The notes below the pieces were generated by a model. The model made no database searches, was not told the DNA's origin, and saw nothing but the letters and a program-made list of their open reading frames with translations. DNA of 64,000 nt, from positions 1 to 64,000 of the forward strand of contig CAYUTA010000003.1 in the NCBI GenBank assembly GCA_964447605.1, in the 5' to 3' direction. The DNA is from CAYUTA01 sp964447605 (lineage in GTDB: Bacteria; Bacillota; Clostridia; Christensenellales; CAG-138). Below, piece by piece: positions 16,816-24,981 of the stretch (its first letter is position 1; the number at the start of each line of letters is the position of its first letter). Made by a program: the position numbers and the translations under genes.

Positions 16816-17906
16816 TCCAGACCCTGAAAAACGCGTTTCTGCGGTTTCGCAGAACCTCCGCTTTCGCGGGCTTTATCCTGTTTCTCGCGGCGCTGATTCT
16901 CAATGCGGCCATACAGGGGCCGGCGTCCTTCTTCAGCGTCAAAAGCATCAATACGCTGTTTGCAAAGAACATGCCGTTTATTCTGGTGGCGATTTCCCAA
17001 AGCCTGCTGCTGATCTCCGGTACGATGGATATCTCCTGCGGCGTACAGGTGGCGCTGGTCAACGTGGTCATCATCATGACCGGGCAGGAATGGGGGCTTT
17101 CGTTCCCGGTCTGCTGCCTGCTCGGCATTGCGGCGGCCATGCTCGCGTCGCTGCTGTGCTGGGTGTGTTGCTCGGTGTTCCGGCTTCCGGCGCTGCTTGC
17201 CAGTTTTGCGCTGACCTACGTCATCAAGGGCGTGAACGTGCTGATTATGAGCGTGCCGCAGGGCAAGGTGGACAAGGTGTTCTATAAGGCCTACGACGCG
17301 CAGCTGCTCGGGTTTATCCCGGTATCGGCTATTGCGCTGGTGCTGGTGCTGCTGCTGTGGCTGTATATCAAGCGCACCAAGTTCGGCACAAACATCTACG
17401 CTGTGGGCGGAAATCCCAGAAACGCCTACGCCGCGGGCATCGACCCGATGCGGGTGCAGTTTCAGGCGTTCATGCTCAAGGGCCTGATCGTGGGCATCGC
17501 GGGCGTATGCATCACGCTGATGATCGCGTCCGGCAACCCGCTGCAGGCCGAGGATTACGGCATCCGTTCGCTGTCTGCCTGCATCATCGGCGGCCTTGGC
17601 TTCGGCGGCTGGGGCTCGGTCGCGTGCGCGGTGTTCGGCTCAAGCTTCTTTGTGCTGATTCAAAACACGGTTTACTACTTCTTCACGCTGCTGGTCAAGC
17701 TGATTCCGGGTTTCTCGGTCACGTCATACTGGCAGAACTTTGTTTCGGACATCATCATCTTCCTTGGTCTGCTGATGACCATCGTCACCGCCAAGGGGCA
17801 GCGCGAGGCGCTCAAGCAGGGCATTGTGCGCCAGGTCAGGCGCGCGGAGCGATATGATAAGCCTGCCGCAGCTTCCGCGGAGGGAGGTCAGAGCGATGAG
17901 AAATAA
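16812..17906 (+). CDS. Sugar ABC importer permease 1 (RbsC-like)
   Basis: 364-residue polytopic membrane protein of the BPD_transp_2 family. About ten hydrophobic segments are visible. The GNPRNAYAAGI loop matches the conserved cytoplasmic loop of ribose/galactose permeases (GGNxxAAxxxGI), and the SLSACIIGGLGFGGWGSV segment matches the C-terminal conserved region. It overlaps the ATPase by 4 nt and the second permease by 11 nt, so the pair is likely a heterodimeric translocation channel. The C-terminal tail beyond the last helix is charged and hydrophilic. Confidence 0.92.
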   Translation: MIQTLKNAFLRFRRTSAFAGFILFLAALILNAAIQGPASFFSVKSINTLFAKNMPFILVAISQSLLLISGTMDISCGVQVALVNVVIIMTGQEWGLSFPVCCLLGIAAAMLASLLCWVCCSVFRLPALLASFALTYVIKGVNVLIMSVPQGKVDKVFYKAYDAQLLGFIPVSAIALVLVLLLWLYIKRTKFGTNIYAVGGNPRNAYAAGIDPMRVQFQAFMLKGLIVGIAGVCITLMIASGNPLQAEDYGIRSLSACIIGGLGFGGWGSVACAVFGSSFFVLIQNTVYYFFTLLVKLIPGFSVTSYWQNFVSDIIIFLGLLMTIVTAKGQREALKQGIVRQVRRAERYDKPAAASAEGGQSDEK

Positions 17907-18888
17907 TCGAACGGGGCAGTTGCCGATCGGCCAGGGTATAAAGACGTTTGTTCAGAAAAGTCCGGCGCGTATGGCGTTTATCATCGCGGCGCTGCTGTAT
18001 TTTGTTACGGTGATCATCGCGCCCGCGTCGCTCAACCAGAGCGCGATCGGCTCGATCATCATGCTTACGCTACTTCTCAGCTTTGCGTCCGCAGGGCAGA
18101 CCATCGTGCTCATCGGCGGCGGCATGGACTTTGGCGTCGGCGCGGTCATGTCCTCCGCGGCGATTCTGACCACGACCATCATGAACAGCCAAAACGGCAG
18201 GTTTGTCGAGCTGCTGATCGTCGCGCTGGCGATGGGCGCGCTGGTCGGCCTGGTCAACGGCGTATGCTCCGTTAAAATCGGACTGCCGCCGATGATCGTG
18301 ACAATGGCCATTTCCAATGTGGTCACGCGCATGCAGTATGTGCTCACGCAGGGCAGCCCGATGGGCTATGCGTCGCCCGCGTTCATCAAATCGGTGACCA
18401 CGCGCCTGTTCGGCGTGCAATTCTTGCCGTCGATCATTCTGTATGCGCTGATTCTGTTTCCGCTGGTGTTCTTTATCCTCAACCGCTCGCGCTTCGGCAA
18501 GCAGGTCTATCTGGTTGGAAACAACCCGGTCGCCGCGCGGCTCAACGGTGTCAAGGTGCACCGGGTACAGATTCTGACCTATGTCATCTCGGGTCTGTTC
18601 GCGGCGTTTGCCGGCATGCTCGGCGCAGCCTATATGAACGCGGCGCGCTGCCAGATCTTTGACGAGTACGCATATAACTCGCTGATTGCCGTGATCATCG
18701 GCGGCACGACGCTCAACGGCGGCGTGGGCAGCTATACCGGTAGCATCGCCGGTTCGCTGGTCATGATTGTGCTGAGCAACGCGCTCACCACAATGGGCCT
18801 TGCGCAGCCGATGCGCAACATCTTCATGGGCGCGATCATGATTCTGCTGCTGACGCTGTACAACCGCGAGAAGTCGGTTCGTCAATAG
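17896..18888 (+). CDS. Sugar ABC importer permease 2 (RbsC-like)
   Basis: 330-residue BPD_transp_2 permease. The conserved loop reads VGNNPVAARLNGVKV and the C-terminal block SLIAVIIGGTTLNGGVGSYTG is clear. The start ATG 17896 has AGGGAGG upstream and lies inside the end of permease 1. Two different permease genes in tandem indicate a heterodimeric channel, as in some ribose/xylose/autoinducer-2-type systems. A terminator follows about 20 nt after the stop, closing the importer operon. Confidence 0.92.
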   Translation: MRNNRTGQLPIGQGIKTFVQKSPARMAFIIAALLYFVTVIIAPASLNQSAIGSIIMLTLLLSFASAGQTIVLIGGGMDFGVGAVMSSAAILTTTIMNSQNGRFVELLIVALAMGALVGLVNGVCSVKIGLPPMIVTMAISNVVTRMQYVLTQGSPMGYASPAFIKSVTTRLFGVQFLPSIILYALILFPLVFFILNRSRFGKQVYLVGNNPVAARLNGVKVHRVQILTYVISGLFAAFAGMLGAAYMNAARCQIFDEYAYNSLIAVIIGGTTLNGGVGSYTGSIAGSLVMIVLSNALTTMGLAQPMRNIFMGAIMILLLTLYNREKSVRQ

Positions 18889-18908
18889 CCGCGGCGCCTT
18901 GTCTGGCG

Positions 18909-18957
18909 AAAAATGCGGCCGGCCCGGGGTAAAATGCCTGGTCCGGCCGCATTTTTA
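18909..18957 (+). terminator. Intrinsic terminator after the sugar importer operon
   Basis: GCGGCCGG (18915-18922) pairs with CCGGCCGC (18943-18950), with an A-run before and ATTTTT after. The flanking A and T runs could make it bidirectional. It separates the importer from the MFS gene. Confidence 0.85.
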
Positions 18958-18984
18958 CATGTACATGTAAACGGAGGAATACGG

Positions 18985-20178
18985 ATGCAACGGCATAATG
19001 CCAGGCAAAATACCGGCGTTGTACGGCAGGTGACCGGCATGCTGGCGGCGGCGGCGGTCGTATACGCGCTTGTCAATACGCTCATCGGCGTGCTGATTAA
19101 CGAGATTATCGATGCGTTTGCGCTGGCGGGAACGGCGCAGGGCGTTATGAGCAGCATGCTCAGCCTCGGCATGATGTTTGCGCTGCTGGCAACGCCCGCG
19201 CTGCAGGGACGGATTGAAAAGCTGACCATGGTGCTGCTGGCCGGGCTGTTGCAGTCCGTGACGCTCATTTTATCCGGCGCTTCGCCGACCTTTGCCGTGT
19301 TTGCCGCGACAAGCGTGCTGCTGGGTCTGGGCTGCGGCTGGCTCGACAGCTATATGAACTCCTGCATGGTGGACGTGCATCCCACGGACAGCCCCAGATT
19401 CATGGGGGTGTTGCACGGCATGTTTGGCATCGGCAGCCTCCTGGCGCCGCTTTTGATCCGCGCGCTGCTGTTTTTTACAACATGGCGCGGCGTTTACTAC
19501 ATTACGGCAGTCCTGATGCTTGCGGCGACGGCGTGCGTGCTCTGCGTCAACCAACGCGTCAAGCGCGCGGGCGGCGTGGCACATGCGCGCGAATCCAAAC
19601 TGACGGCGCGGAATGTGCTGGATTACCTGCGGAACCGGCGCAACCTGCTGTTGCTCGCGTTCGGCATGTTAACGGCCATGACGCAAAGCGGCGTCACCTG
19701 CTGGGTTGTGCGGTATATGACGCTGAAGTTCGACGCGGAGCTGCTGGGGGCGACCTGTATCACTGCATTCTGGATCTGCGCAACCATAAACCGGTTCTTT
19801 ACGCCGCGCATCCGCATGCGCCCGCTGACGCTCTGCATCCTGGGCGCGCTGCTGTCCGCGGCCTGCCTGCTTATGTGCGTGCTCACGCAGAGCGCGCTTG
19901 CCGCATGCATAATGGTCGGCGGCGCCGGGCTGTTCAGCGGACATTTTATGCCCATGCTGCTCATCGAGGGCGCGGAGGGATATCATGGCAGCACAACGCT
20001 GACCACGTCCGTGATGATGCTGGTCATGGGTGCCGCGCGCGTGGCGATTCCGCTGATGATGGCGTTTGCTACGGACGCGATTTCCATTGAGGCGAGCCTG
20101 CTGCTGCCCGCCGCCGCCGCGCTGCTTGGCGCGCTGTGCGGCTTCCTTGCGCTGCGCGCAGCAAAGCGCAAGGCATAA
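18985..20178 (+). CDS. MFS transporter (FHS-like)
   Basis: 397-residue protein with about 12 hydrophobic segments. The block LDSYMNSCMVDVHPTDS followed by LHGMFGIGSLLAP in the first half resembles the fucose/FHS-type major facilitator proteins. The start ATG 18985 follows ACGGAGGA. It stands alone after the terminator of the sugar importer, and no close partner gene marks its substrate. A sugar or a metabolite of the neighbouring pathway is plausible but unproven. Confidence 0.85.
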   Translation: MQRHNARQNTGVVRQVTGMLAAAAVVYALVNTLIGVLINEIIDAFALAGTAQGVMSSMLSLGMMFALLATPALQGRIEKLTMVLLAGLLQSVTLILSGASPTFAVFAATSVLLGLGCGWLDSYMNSCMVDVHPTDSPRFMGVLHGMFGIGSLLAPLLIRALLFFTTWRGVYYITAVLMLAATACVLCVNQRVKRAGGVAHARESKLTARNVLDYLRNRRNLLLLAFGMLTAMTQSGVTCWVVRYMTLKFDAELLGATCITAFWICATINRFFTPRIRMRPLTLCILGALLSAACLLMCVLTQSALAACIMVGGAGLFSGHFMPMLLIEGAEGYHGSTTLTTSVMMLVMGAARVAIPLMMAFATDAISIEASLLLPAAAALLGALCGFLALRAAKRKA

Positions 20179-20548
20179 AACGCCCCGATTACCGCCTGCA
20201 AAAAAGCGTGAACCGATGATATGCATGCCGGGCAGGCGGGCGCGGGCTGCTGAAAGTTGAAAAAGGCGTTCAATGAAATCGCACAGTAAGCGCGGGTTTG
20301 TTCCGCGGGCTTGCACGCGGCGTTTTCACCGCGCCTGTCGCTGACAGATTGTTCGGATCTTCCCGCGTTTCCATCAGGCGCGGGCTGACACAGCAGCCCG
20401 CGGCATCCCTTTTGGCACGCTGTGCCCGCCTGTCCGGCGGACACAAACCGGGGGCAGAGCCAAGGGCCCAAGGGTGCGCGCCAATCGAATACGGGCGCCT
20501 GACGCGTACGCGCGGCCGGGTTTTGAAACGCCGGGTGACGGCGCAGCC
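20179..20548. other. Intergenic region without recognised gene
   Basis: This 370-nt stretch lies between the convergent MFS and GNAT genes. I see no family-like translation and no clear terminator. Open frames here have no ribosome binding site and run into the GNAT gene on the opposite strand. Confidence 0.6.
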
Positions 20549-21169
20549 CTACGGCCGGTTTTGTTTCTTTGTGCGCGCCGCGCGCGCCGCTTCACGGTTC
20601 TTTACGGCGGCCTGATCCAGACATGCGCCGATCAACAGGCCAAAGCACATGCCGAGCGGTAGGCACAGGGCAAGCTTGTCGAACGAAACGCCGAAAGAGA
20701 CGCCGACGCTTATGCCGAGACACAGATAAATGGACAACCAGCTCACGACCGGCCGCTCCTTTTCAAAGCGGTCGCCCTTTTCGCCCGCTTCGGCGGGCGA
20801 AAACCCCAGCTTTTCCAGCACGCGGCGGGAAGCGGCGTTGTCCGGCTCCGCCTCGGCGATGATGAAGTACAATTCGTCGCAGGCGGAGAACGCCCAGTCC
20901 ATGACGGCGTGGACGGCCTCGGTGGCATAGCCGCAGTTTTGGCAGTCTCCGTCAATGCCGTAGCCAATTTCGGCTTCCCCTTCGGCGGGCGGGCCTTTGA
21001 ACCCCAGGCTCCCAACCGGCGCGCCGGCTTTGGTTTCAATAGTCCAGTTGGTATACCAAAGCCGCTGCGCAGGGCTTGCCCGGCAGCCGTCGCGCATCTG
21101 CACATACGCCTGAAGCATGTGCGCGTCCTGCTCGCCGTCAATCAGGCGGTCAAGCTCCCCGTCGGTCAT
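20549..21169 (-). CDS. GNAT family N-acetyltransferase with C-terminal membrane hairpin
   Basis: The N-terminal domain is a RimJ/RimL-like GNAT acetyltransferase (EAEIGYGIDGDCQNCGYATEAV is the acetyl-CoA loop region, ASRRVLEKLGF the C-terminal motif). It is followed by a hydrophobic Gly/Ser-rich hairpin at about residues 145-190 (CLGISVGVSFGVSF and CLPLGMCFGLLIG). Translation upstream of the ATG at 21169 gives KTRRLRLRP, the expected first strand of this family, so the real start is probably further up. A GGAGGGGAG motif precedes an in-frame ATC codon at 21220. The acetyl acceptor is unknown. The membrane tail would place the enzyme at the membrane. Confidence 0.82.
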   Translation of the reverse strand: MTDGELDRLIDGEQDAHMLQAYVQMRDGCRASPAQRLWYTNWTIETKAGAPVGSLGFKGPPAEGEAEIGYGIDGDCQNCGYATEAVHAVMDWAFSACDELYFIIAEAEPDNAASRRVLEKLGFSPAEAGEKGDRFEKERPVVSWLSIYLCLGISVGVSFGVSFDKLALCLPLGMCFGLLIGACLDQAAVKNREAARAARTKKQNRP

Positions 21170-21349
21170 GGGCCGCAGCCGCAGACGTCTGGTTTTGATG
21201 ATTGGTCGGGCTTGTTTGATGGTTGCTCCCCTCCAGTCGCTTGTGCCCGGCCGGGAACAGGCAGGCCGGGGTCGCCGCGCTTATTCGTGTAAAGTCGTTT
21301 TGCAGCCGCGCAAAATGCGCGTTCCGCCCTTGCCGTTGCCGGCGCGCCG

Positions 21350-21889
21350 CTAGCGGTTCAGCAGCGTCCAGACCTTGAAGATCAGGGTTTGCGTTTTGCC
21401 GTCCGGAATCCTGCCGGCCAGCGCGTCTTCCACAAGCTGAGCAAGCGGGATGCGCTCCACCTGGAGGAATTCGTCCTCGTCGGTATGCGCGTCAAAAAAC
21501 GTCAGGCCGCGCGCAAGGTAGAGATGGATGACCTCGTCGGAGTATGCGACCGTTGGGAAATACTCGCCCAGATAGGTCCATACCTCCGCGGTTGCGCCGG
21601 TTTCCTCCGAAAGCTCGCGCCGCGCCGCCTCGTCCGGCGTTTCGCCGGGGTCGAGCTTTCCGGCCGGGACCTCGAGCAGCACCCGGGCGAAGGGATAGCG
21701 GTACTGCCGCACCATGACGGCCTCGTTTTGTTCCGTCAGCGGCAGCACGCATACCGCGCCGCTGTGGCGGATGTATTCGCGCGTGGCCTGCCTGCCGTTG
21801 GGCAGCTCGATGGTATCGCGGAACAGATGCACGACCTTTCCGCAAAACAGCTCTTCGCACGCAAGCCTGCGTTCCAGTAAATTTTCCAT
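21350..21889 (-). CDS. Nudix hydrolase, ADP-ribose pyrophosphatase-like
   Basis: 179-residue protein with an intact Nudix box at about residues 77-99 (GKLDPGETPDEAARRELSEE then TG), where the REx2EE core binds the metal. The N-terminal strand order and EYIRHSGAVCVLPL fit ADP-ribose pyrophosphatase/NudF-type enzymes that hydrolyse nucleotide sugars such as ADP-ribose. It is transcribed alone on the minus strand; a promoter is visible at 22026-22055. Substrate is inferred from the family. Confidence 0.9.
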   Translation of the reverse strand: MENLLERRLACEELFCGKVVHLFRDTIELPNGRQATREYIRHSGAVCVLPLTEQNEAVMVRQYRYPFARVLLEVPAGKLDPGETPDEAARRELSEETGATAEVWTYLGEYFPTVAYSDEVIHLYLARGLTFFDAHTDEDEFLQVERIPLAQLVEDALAGRIPDGKTQTLIFKVWTLLNR

Positions 21890-22766
21890 GTTTACCGCCT
21901 CATTTCTTGCAGGGACGTTGAAAGGACGCCGCCATGGTATACGATCATCCTTTTCGGCTGCCGCGCATGCAGCTGGAAAACGCGCGGCCTCCGGCCTGTT
22001 GGGACGCGTCCTGCCCTATGTGGACATGATACCATAGCTGAAAGAATATTTCCAACCAAGATAGCTACGGCGTACAGGGGACACACGCCTGATAGACTTC
22101 CGCTTACAGTTAATCCCGCCTGTTTTCACACGCAGGCTGCCGTTTGCCCTTCGGCCCGAACGGAAAGTCCAGGCTTGTATGGCGGAATGGCGCCAGATTG
22201 TGCGGCTTTGAGACTGCGATGCCCGGCTTTCCTGTTGCGTAACCGGAATATGCGGCGGACGCGCGACCGTCCGCCGGGTCGGGTCATGCTCTGCCCGAAG
22301 CATCCGGACTCTTTCCGCCGCCGTATGGTTTTTGCTCCCGCCGTTGCGTTTCCCTGCGCCCCAGGGAACAAAGCTTCATGCCGCTATGGTCATGCTGCGC
22401 GTCGCCCGGCCCGGCATTGATCCTATGGACAATCTGATTATATGCCAGATCAGGAATGCAAAGGGTGACTGGCGGGGTGCAGACGCAAAAAAAGTCGTAG
22501 CAGCGGCCGCGCCGAATAAAGCGCGCCGGAATGGCCGGAGCAGAACATAGATGGAGGCGGAAACAGACCGGAAAAAGCCGCTTTCGGCATTCCGGCCAAC
22601 GGCGTGCAGGAGCATAAAACCAGCGGGAATCAGGGATTGCGCACGCGTGGCCGCAGATCCTTTGATAAAAAGCCTGAAAGCGGCGCGCGCCGGGGCTTTT
22701 CAAAGGCGCGTGGTTTTGATAAACTGTAGCTGTCCGGTCTGATACAAAAGCATTGGGGGAAGAAAC
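21890..22766. other. Long intergenic region (877 nt) with no convincing gene
   Basis: The stretch holds the Nudix promoter (22026-22055, minus strand) and an imperfect hairpin near 22658-22706 (CTTTGA/TCAAAG arms), just before the PfkB gene. No open frame here has a ribosome binding site plus recognisable protein sequence. Its length is unusual in this gene-dense window; it may hold a decayed gene or an unrecognised RNA. Confidence 0.55.
22026..22055 (-). promoter_or_regulatory. Promoter of the Nudix hydrolase gene
   Basis: On the minus strand, TTGGAA (22055-22050) and TATCAT (22031-22026) are spaced by 18 nt, leaving a leader of about 130 nt. Confidence 0.5.
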
Positions 22767-23723
22767 ATGTTTGATATTACGGCCATTGGCGAGCTGCTGG
22801 TGGACTTTACCGAAAGCGGCGTTTCACCCGCGGGGATGCGCTTGTTTGAGCAGAACGCGGGCGGCGCGGTGACGAACCTGCTCGCTGCGGCCGCGCGCTG
22901 CGGCGCGCGCACTGCGTTTATCGGCAAGGTTGGCGACGACATGCACGGGCATTTCCTCAAGGAGGCGATGGAGGGCGCGGGCGTAAACATGGAGCGGCTG
23001 ATCTTTACCGACGAGGTGTTTACCACGCTGGCGTTCGTGGCGCTCAATCCCGGCGGCGAGCGCGCGTTTTCCTTTGCGCGCAAGCCCGGCGCGGACACAT
23101 GCATTCGGGAGGACGAGCTGCCGCGCGAGGTGCTTGAAAACACCCGGATTTTGCATACGGGCTCGCTCTCACTGACCGACGAACCCGCGCGCACGGCGAC
23201 CCGCCGGGCAATCGAAATCGCCCGTACGGCCGGGGCGGTCGTTACCTATGACCCCAACTACCGCGTGAGCCTGTGGCGCAGCGAGCGGCAGGCGGTCGAG
23301 GCAATGCGTTCCCTGATTCCGACGGCGCAGATGATGAAGCTCTCCGACGAGGAGACGGCGCTGCTGACGGACAGCTCCGACCCGGCGGAGGCCTCCGCCA
23401 GGCTGGTCGACGCGGGCGTTTGCGTAGTGGCGGTCACGCTCGGCGGCGAGGGCGCGTTCATCCGCGTGGGCGAACAAACGGGCATAGCGCCCGGCTTTGC
23501 CTGCCGGGTCGTGGACACCACGGGCGCGGGCGACGCGTTTTTCGGCGGATTTTTATACCGCTTTTTGCGGTTTGACAAGCAGCCGTGCGAGCTGACGTTG
23601 GAGGAGGCGTGCGAGTGCGCGCGCTTTGGCAACGCCGTGGCCTCGCTGTGCGTGGAGCGGCGCGGGGGCATCCCGGCCATGCCGCCGCTTAAAATGGTGG
23701 AGGAGCGGCTCGCGCGCGGCTAA
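22767..23723 (+). CDS. PfkB family carbohydrate kinase (fructokinase-like)
   Basis: 318-residue ribokinase-family protein. Motif 1 is seen in QNAGGAVTNLLAAAARCG near residue 35, and motif 2 with the catalytic base is DTTGAGDAFFGGF near residue 255. GELLVDFTE at the N-terminus is typical of fructokinase/KdgK subgroups. It phosphorylates a sugar with ATP in the cytoplasm. The start follows GGGGGAAG. A DUF624 membrane protein gene follows 41 nt later. The sugar cannot be decided between fructose, 2-keto-3-deoxygluconate and others. Confidence 0.9.
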   Translation: MFDITAIGELLVDFTESGVSPAGMRLFEQNAGGAVTNLLAAAARCGARTAFIGKVGDDMHGHFLKEAMEGAGVNMERLIFTDEVFTTLAFVALNPGGERAFSFARKPGADTCIREDELPREVLENTRILHTGSLSLTDEPARTATRRAIEIARTAGAVVTYDPNYRVSLWRSERQAVEAMRSLIPTAQMMKLSDEETALLTDSSDPAEASARLVDAGVCVVAVTLGGEGAFIRVGEQTGIAPGFACRVVDTTGAGDAFFGGFLYRFLRFDKQPCELTLEEACECARFGNAVASLCVERRGGIPAMPPLKMVEERLARG

Positions 23724-23764
23724 GCCGCAAAACCTTGTCCGGACGGGCCATTTATGAGGATCGC

Positions 23765-24475
23765 ATGAGTATTTTGGAACGCATTGGAAACAGGATGTAT
23801 GCGCCCGGGCCGGGCGTAACGGGCGCGCCGCCGGAGCGTGGGGTCAGGCGGTTTCTCTTTCTGCTGGCGACGCATTTTTGGAAGCTGCTCGCGCTGAACC
23901 TGCTGCTTGTGGCGTTTTCCCTGCCCATCATCAGCGCGCCCGCGGCGCTCAGCGGCGCAAACCGCGTGCTGATGAAGCTGACGCGCGAGGGCAACTGCTT
24001 TTTGTGGCCGGATTTCTGGGGCGAGTTCCGCCAGAGCTTCTGGAAGAGCGTGCCGCTCGGGCTGCTGTTTGCGCTCATGTTCGCGGCCGGGTTCTGGCTG
24101 ATCGGCGTAGCCAACGCCAGCGTGGGGATGGCGCGTGTGATTGCCGGCGGAATCGCCGTATTTGATATCGTTCTTGCGCTGCTGTGGGGCGGTTATGCGT
24201 TCATCCTGCTGTCCACGCTCGAGCAGCCCGTGCCGACGCTGCTGAAAAACGCGCTCGCGTTGCTGGCGCTCGACGCGCGGCATACGCTATACGCGTTGCT
24301 GACGCTGAGTTGTATGAACGGGGTCGTGTTGGCGCTGCTGCCGGGCAGCGTTGTGCTGACGCTGCTGCTGTGGCCGGTGTTGACGCAATTGATGCTGTGT
24401 ATCAATGTAAACGTGCCGCTGCAAACGCATATCATCGGCCCGATGACCGCGGCGGAGGGGGATAAAGCCGCATAA
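23765..24475 (+). CDS. YesL-like DUF624 membrane protein
   Basis: 236-residue protein with five to six membrane segments. The first helix is preceded by RFLFLLATHFWKLLALNL, and the LTREGNCFLWPDFWGEFRQ loop is characteristic of YesL/DUF624 proteins, which in Firmicutes often accompany carbohydrate ABC transporters. The ATG 23765 has AGGATCGC upstream; an earlier start would extend into the spacer. It follows the PfkB kinase and may share its transcript. Function unknown. Confidence 0.82.
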   Translation: MSILERIGNRMYAPGPGVTGAPPERGVRRFLFLLATHFWKLLALNLLLVAFSLPIISAPAALSGANRVLMKLTREGNCFLWPDFWGEFRQSFWKSVPLGLLFALMFAAGFWLIGVANASVGMARVIAGGIAVFDIVLALLWGGYAFILLSTLEQPVPTLLKNALALLALDARHTLYALLTLSCMNGVVLALLPGSVVLTLLLWPVLTQLMLCINVNVPLQTHIIGPMTAAEGDKAA

Positions 24476-24552
24476 TTACCCGGCGGCGCATAGGCATAGG
24501 CATCGAAAACGCGCGAATATGGAAGGCCGCGCGCCGTCCATTTAAGCCCAAA

Positions 24553-24581
24553 TTGACAGGAAAATTAAAAAAATATATGAT
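24553..24581 (+). promoter_or_regulatory. Upstream tandem promoter P1 before the hydrophobic leader ORF
   Basis: TTGACA (24553-24558) and TATGAT (24576-24581) are spaced by 17 nt, close to consensus. The -10 lies inside the left arm of a 12-nt inverted repeat (24570-24581 with 24626-24637). Confidence 0.75.
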
Positions 24582-24637
24582 TTATGCTTGACAAGCGCAA
24601 CAAATGATGCTAGATTATCCACAATATCATATATTTT
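24570..24637. promoter_or_regulatory. 12-nt inverted repeat around promoter P2
   Basis: AAAATATATGAT at 24570-24581 and its exact complement ATCATATATTTT at 24626-24637 are 44 nt apart. One arm contains the -10 of P1, the other lies in the leader of P2. It could be a pair of operator sites bound by one regulator, or an AT-rich coincidence. Confidence 0.45.
24588..24616 (+). promoter_or_regulatory. Downstream tandem promoter P2 before the hydrophobic leader ORF
   Basis: TTGACA (24588-24593) and TAGATT (24611-24616) are spaced by 17 nt. A perfect DnaA box, TTATCCACA, overlaps the start region at 24615-24623. Confidence 0.75.
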
Positions 24638-24659
24638 GTTGAGAAAGGAGCGGCAAGCA

Positions 24660-24872
24660 ATGACGCGGACGGTCGAAAGAACATATGCAAGCGATACCAG
24701 GCCGACTGCATCGGCTATGTCGGCTTGCGCTTTTGCCGCTGCGCTCTCCATCCTGATTATTCGTGCGCTCAGCCTTTCGCTGAGCGTATTCCTTTTGTCG
24801 GCGCTGGTACTTTGCGGCATCCTGCTCAACCTCGTACTGCTGTGCCGCAGGCCGCGGACGGAACAAAGTTAG
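24660..24872 (+). CDS. Small hydrophobic protein or leader peptide upstream of livK
   Basis: 70-residue ORF with a good ribosome binding site (AAGGAG, about 10 nt before the ATG). About residues 20-62 are hydrophobic and could form two short membrane helices. The composition is rich in branched-chain residues (14 Leu, 4 Ile, 4 Val), with ILLNLVLL close to the end. A terminator starts 14 nt after the stop and is followed by the Liv binding-protein gene, which has no evident promoter of its own. Two readings are possible: a small membrane protein, or a leader whose translation controls the terminator. I recognise no family. Confidence 0.6.
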   Translation: MTRTVERTYASDTRPTASAMSACAFAAALSILIIRALSLSLSVFLLSALVLCGILLNLVLLCRRPRTEQS

Positions 24873-24886
24873 GTGATTCAGAACTT

Positions 24887-24923
24887 AACGGCGGTTCCGA
24901 AAGCGGGGCCGCCGTTTTTATAT
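24887..24923 (+). terminator. Intrinsic terminator (possible attenuator) before livK
   Basis: AACGGCGGTTCC pairs with GGGGCCGCCGTT (two G-U pairs) around GAAAGC, followed by TTTTTATATA. The 5' arm can also pair over six bases (GTTCCG, 24894-24899) with CGGAAC at 24859-24864, the end of the leader ORF, a potential weak antiterminator. Confidence 0.8.
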
Positions 24924-24981
24924 ATCGGGGCGCGATACGCACCCCGAGAGGTCAGTTGATGAAATAGGGAGGAAAATAAAA

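Noticed and set aside
22332..22550. Short open frames in the Nudix-PfkB gap
   Set aside because: No ribosome binding sites, overlapping frames on both strands and no recognisable protein.
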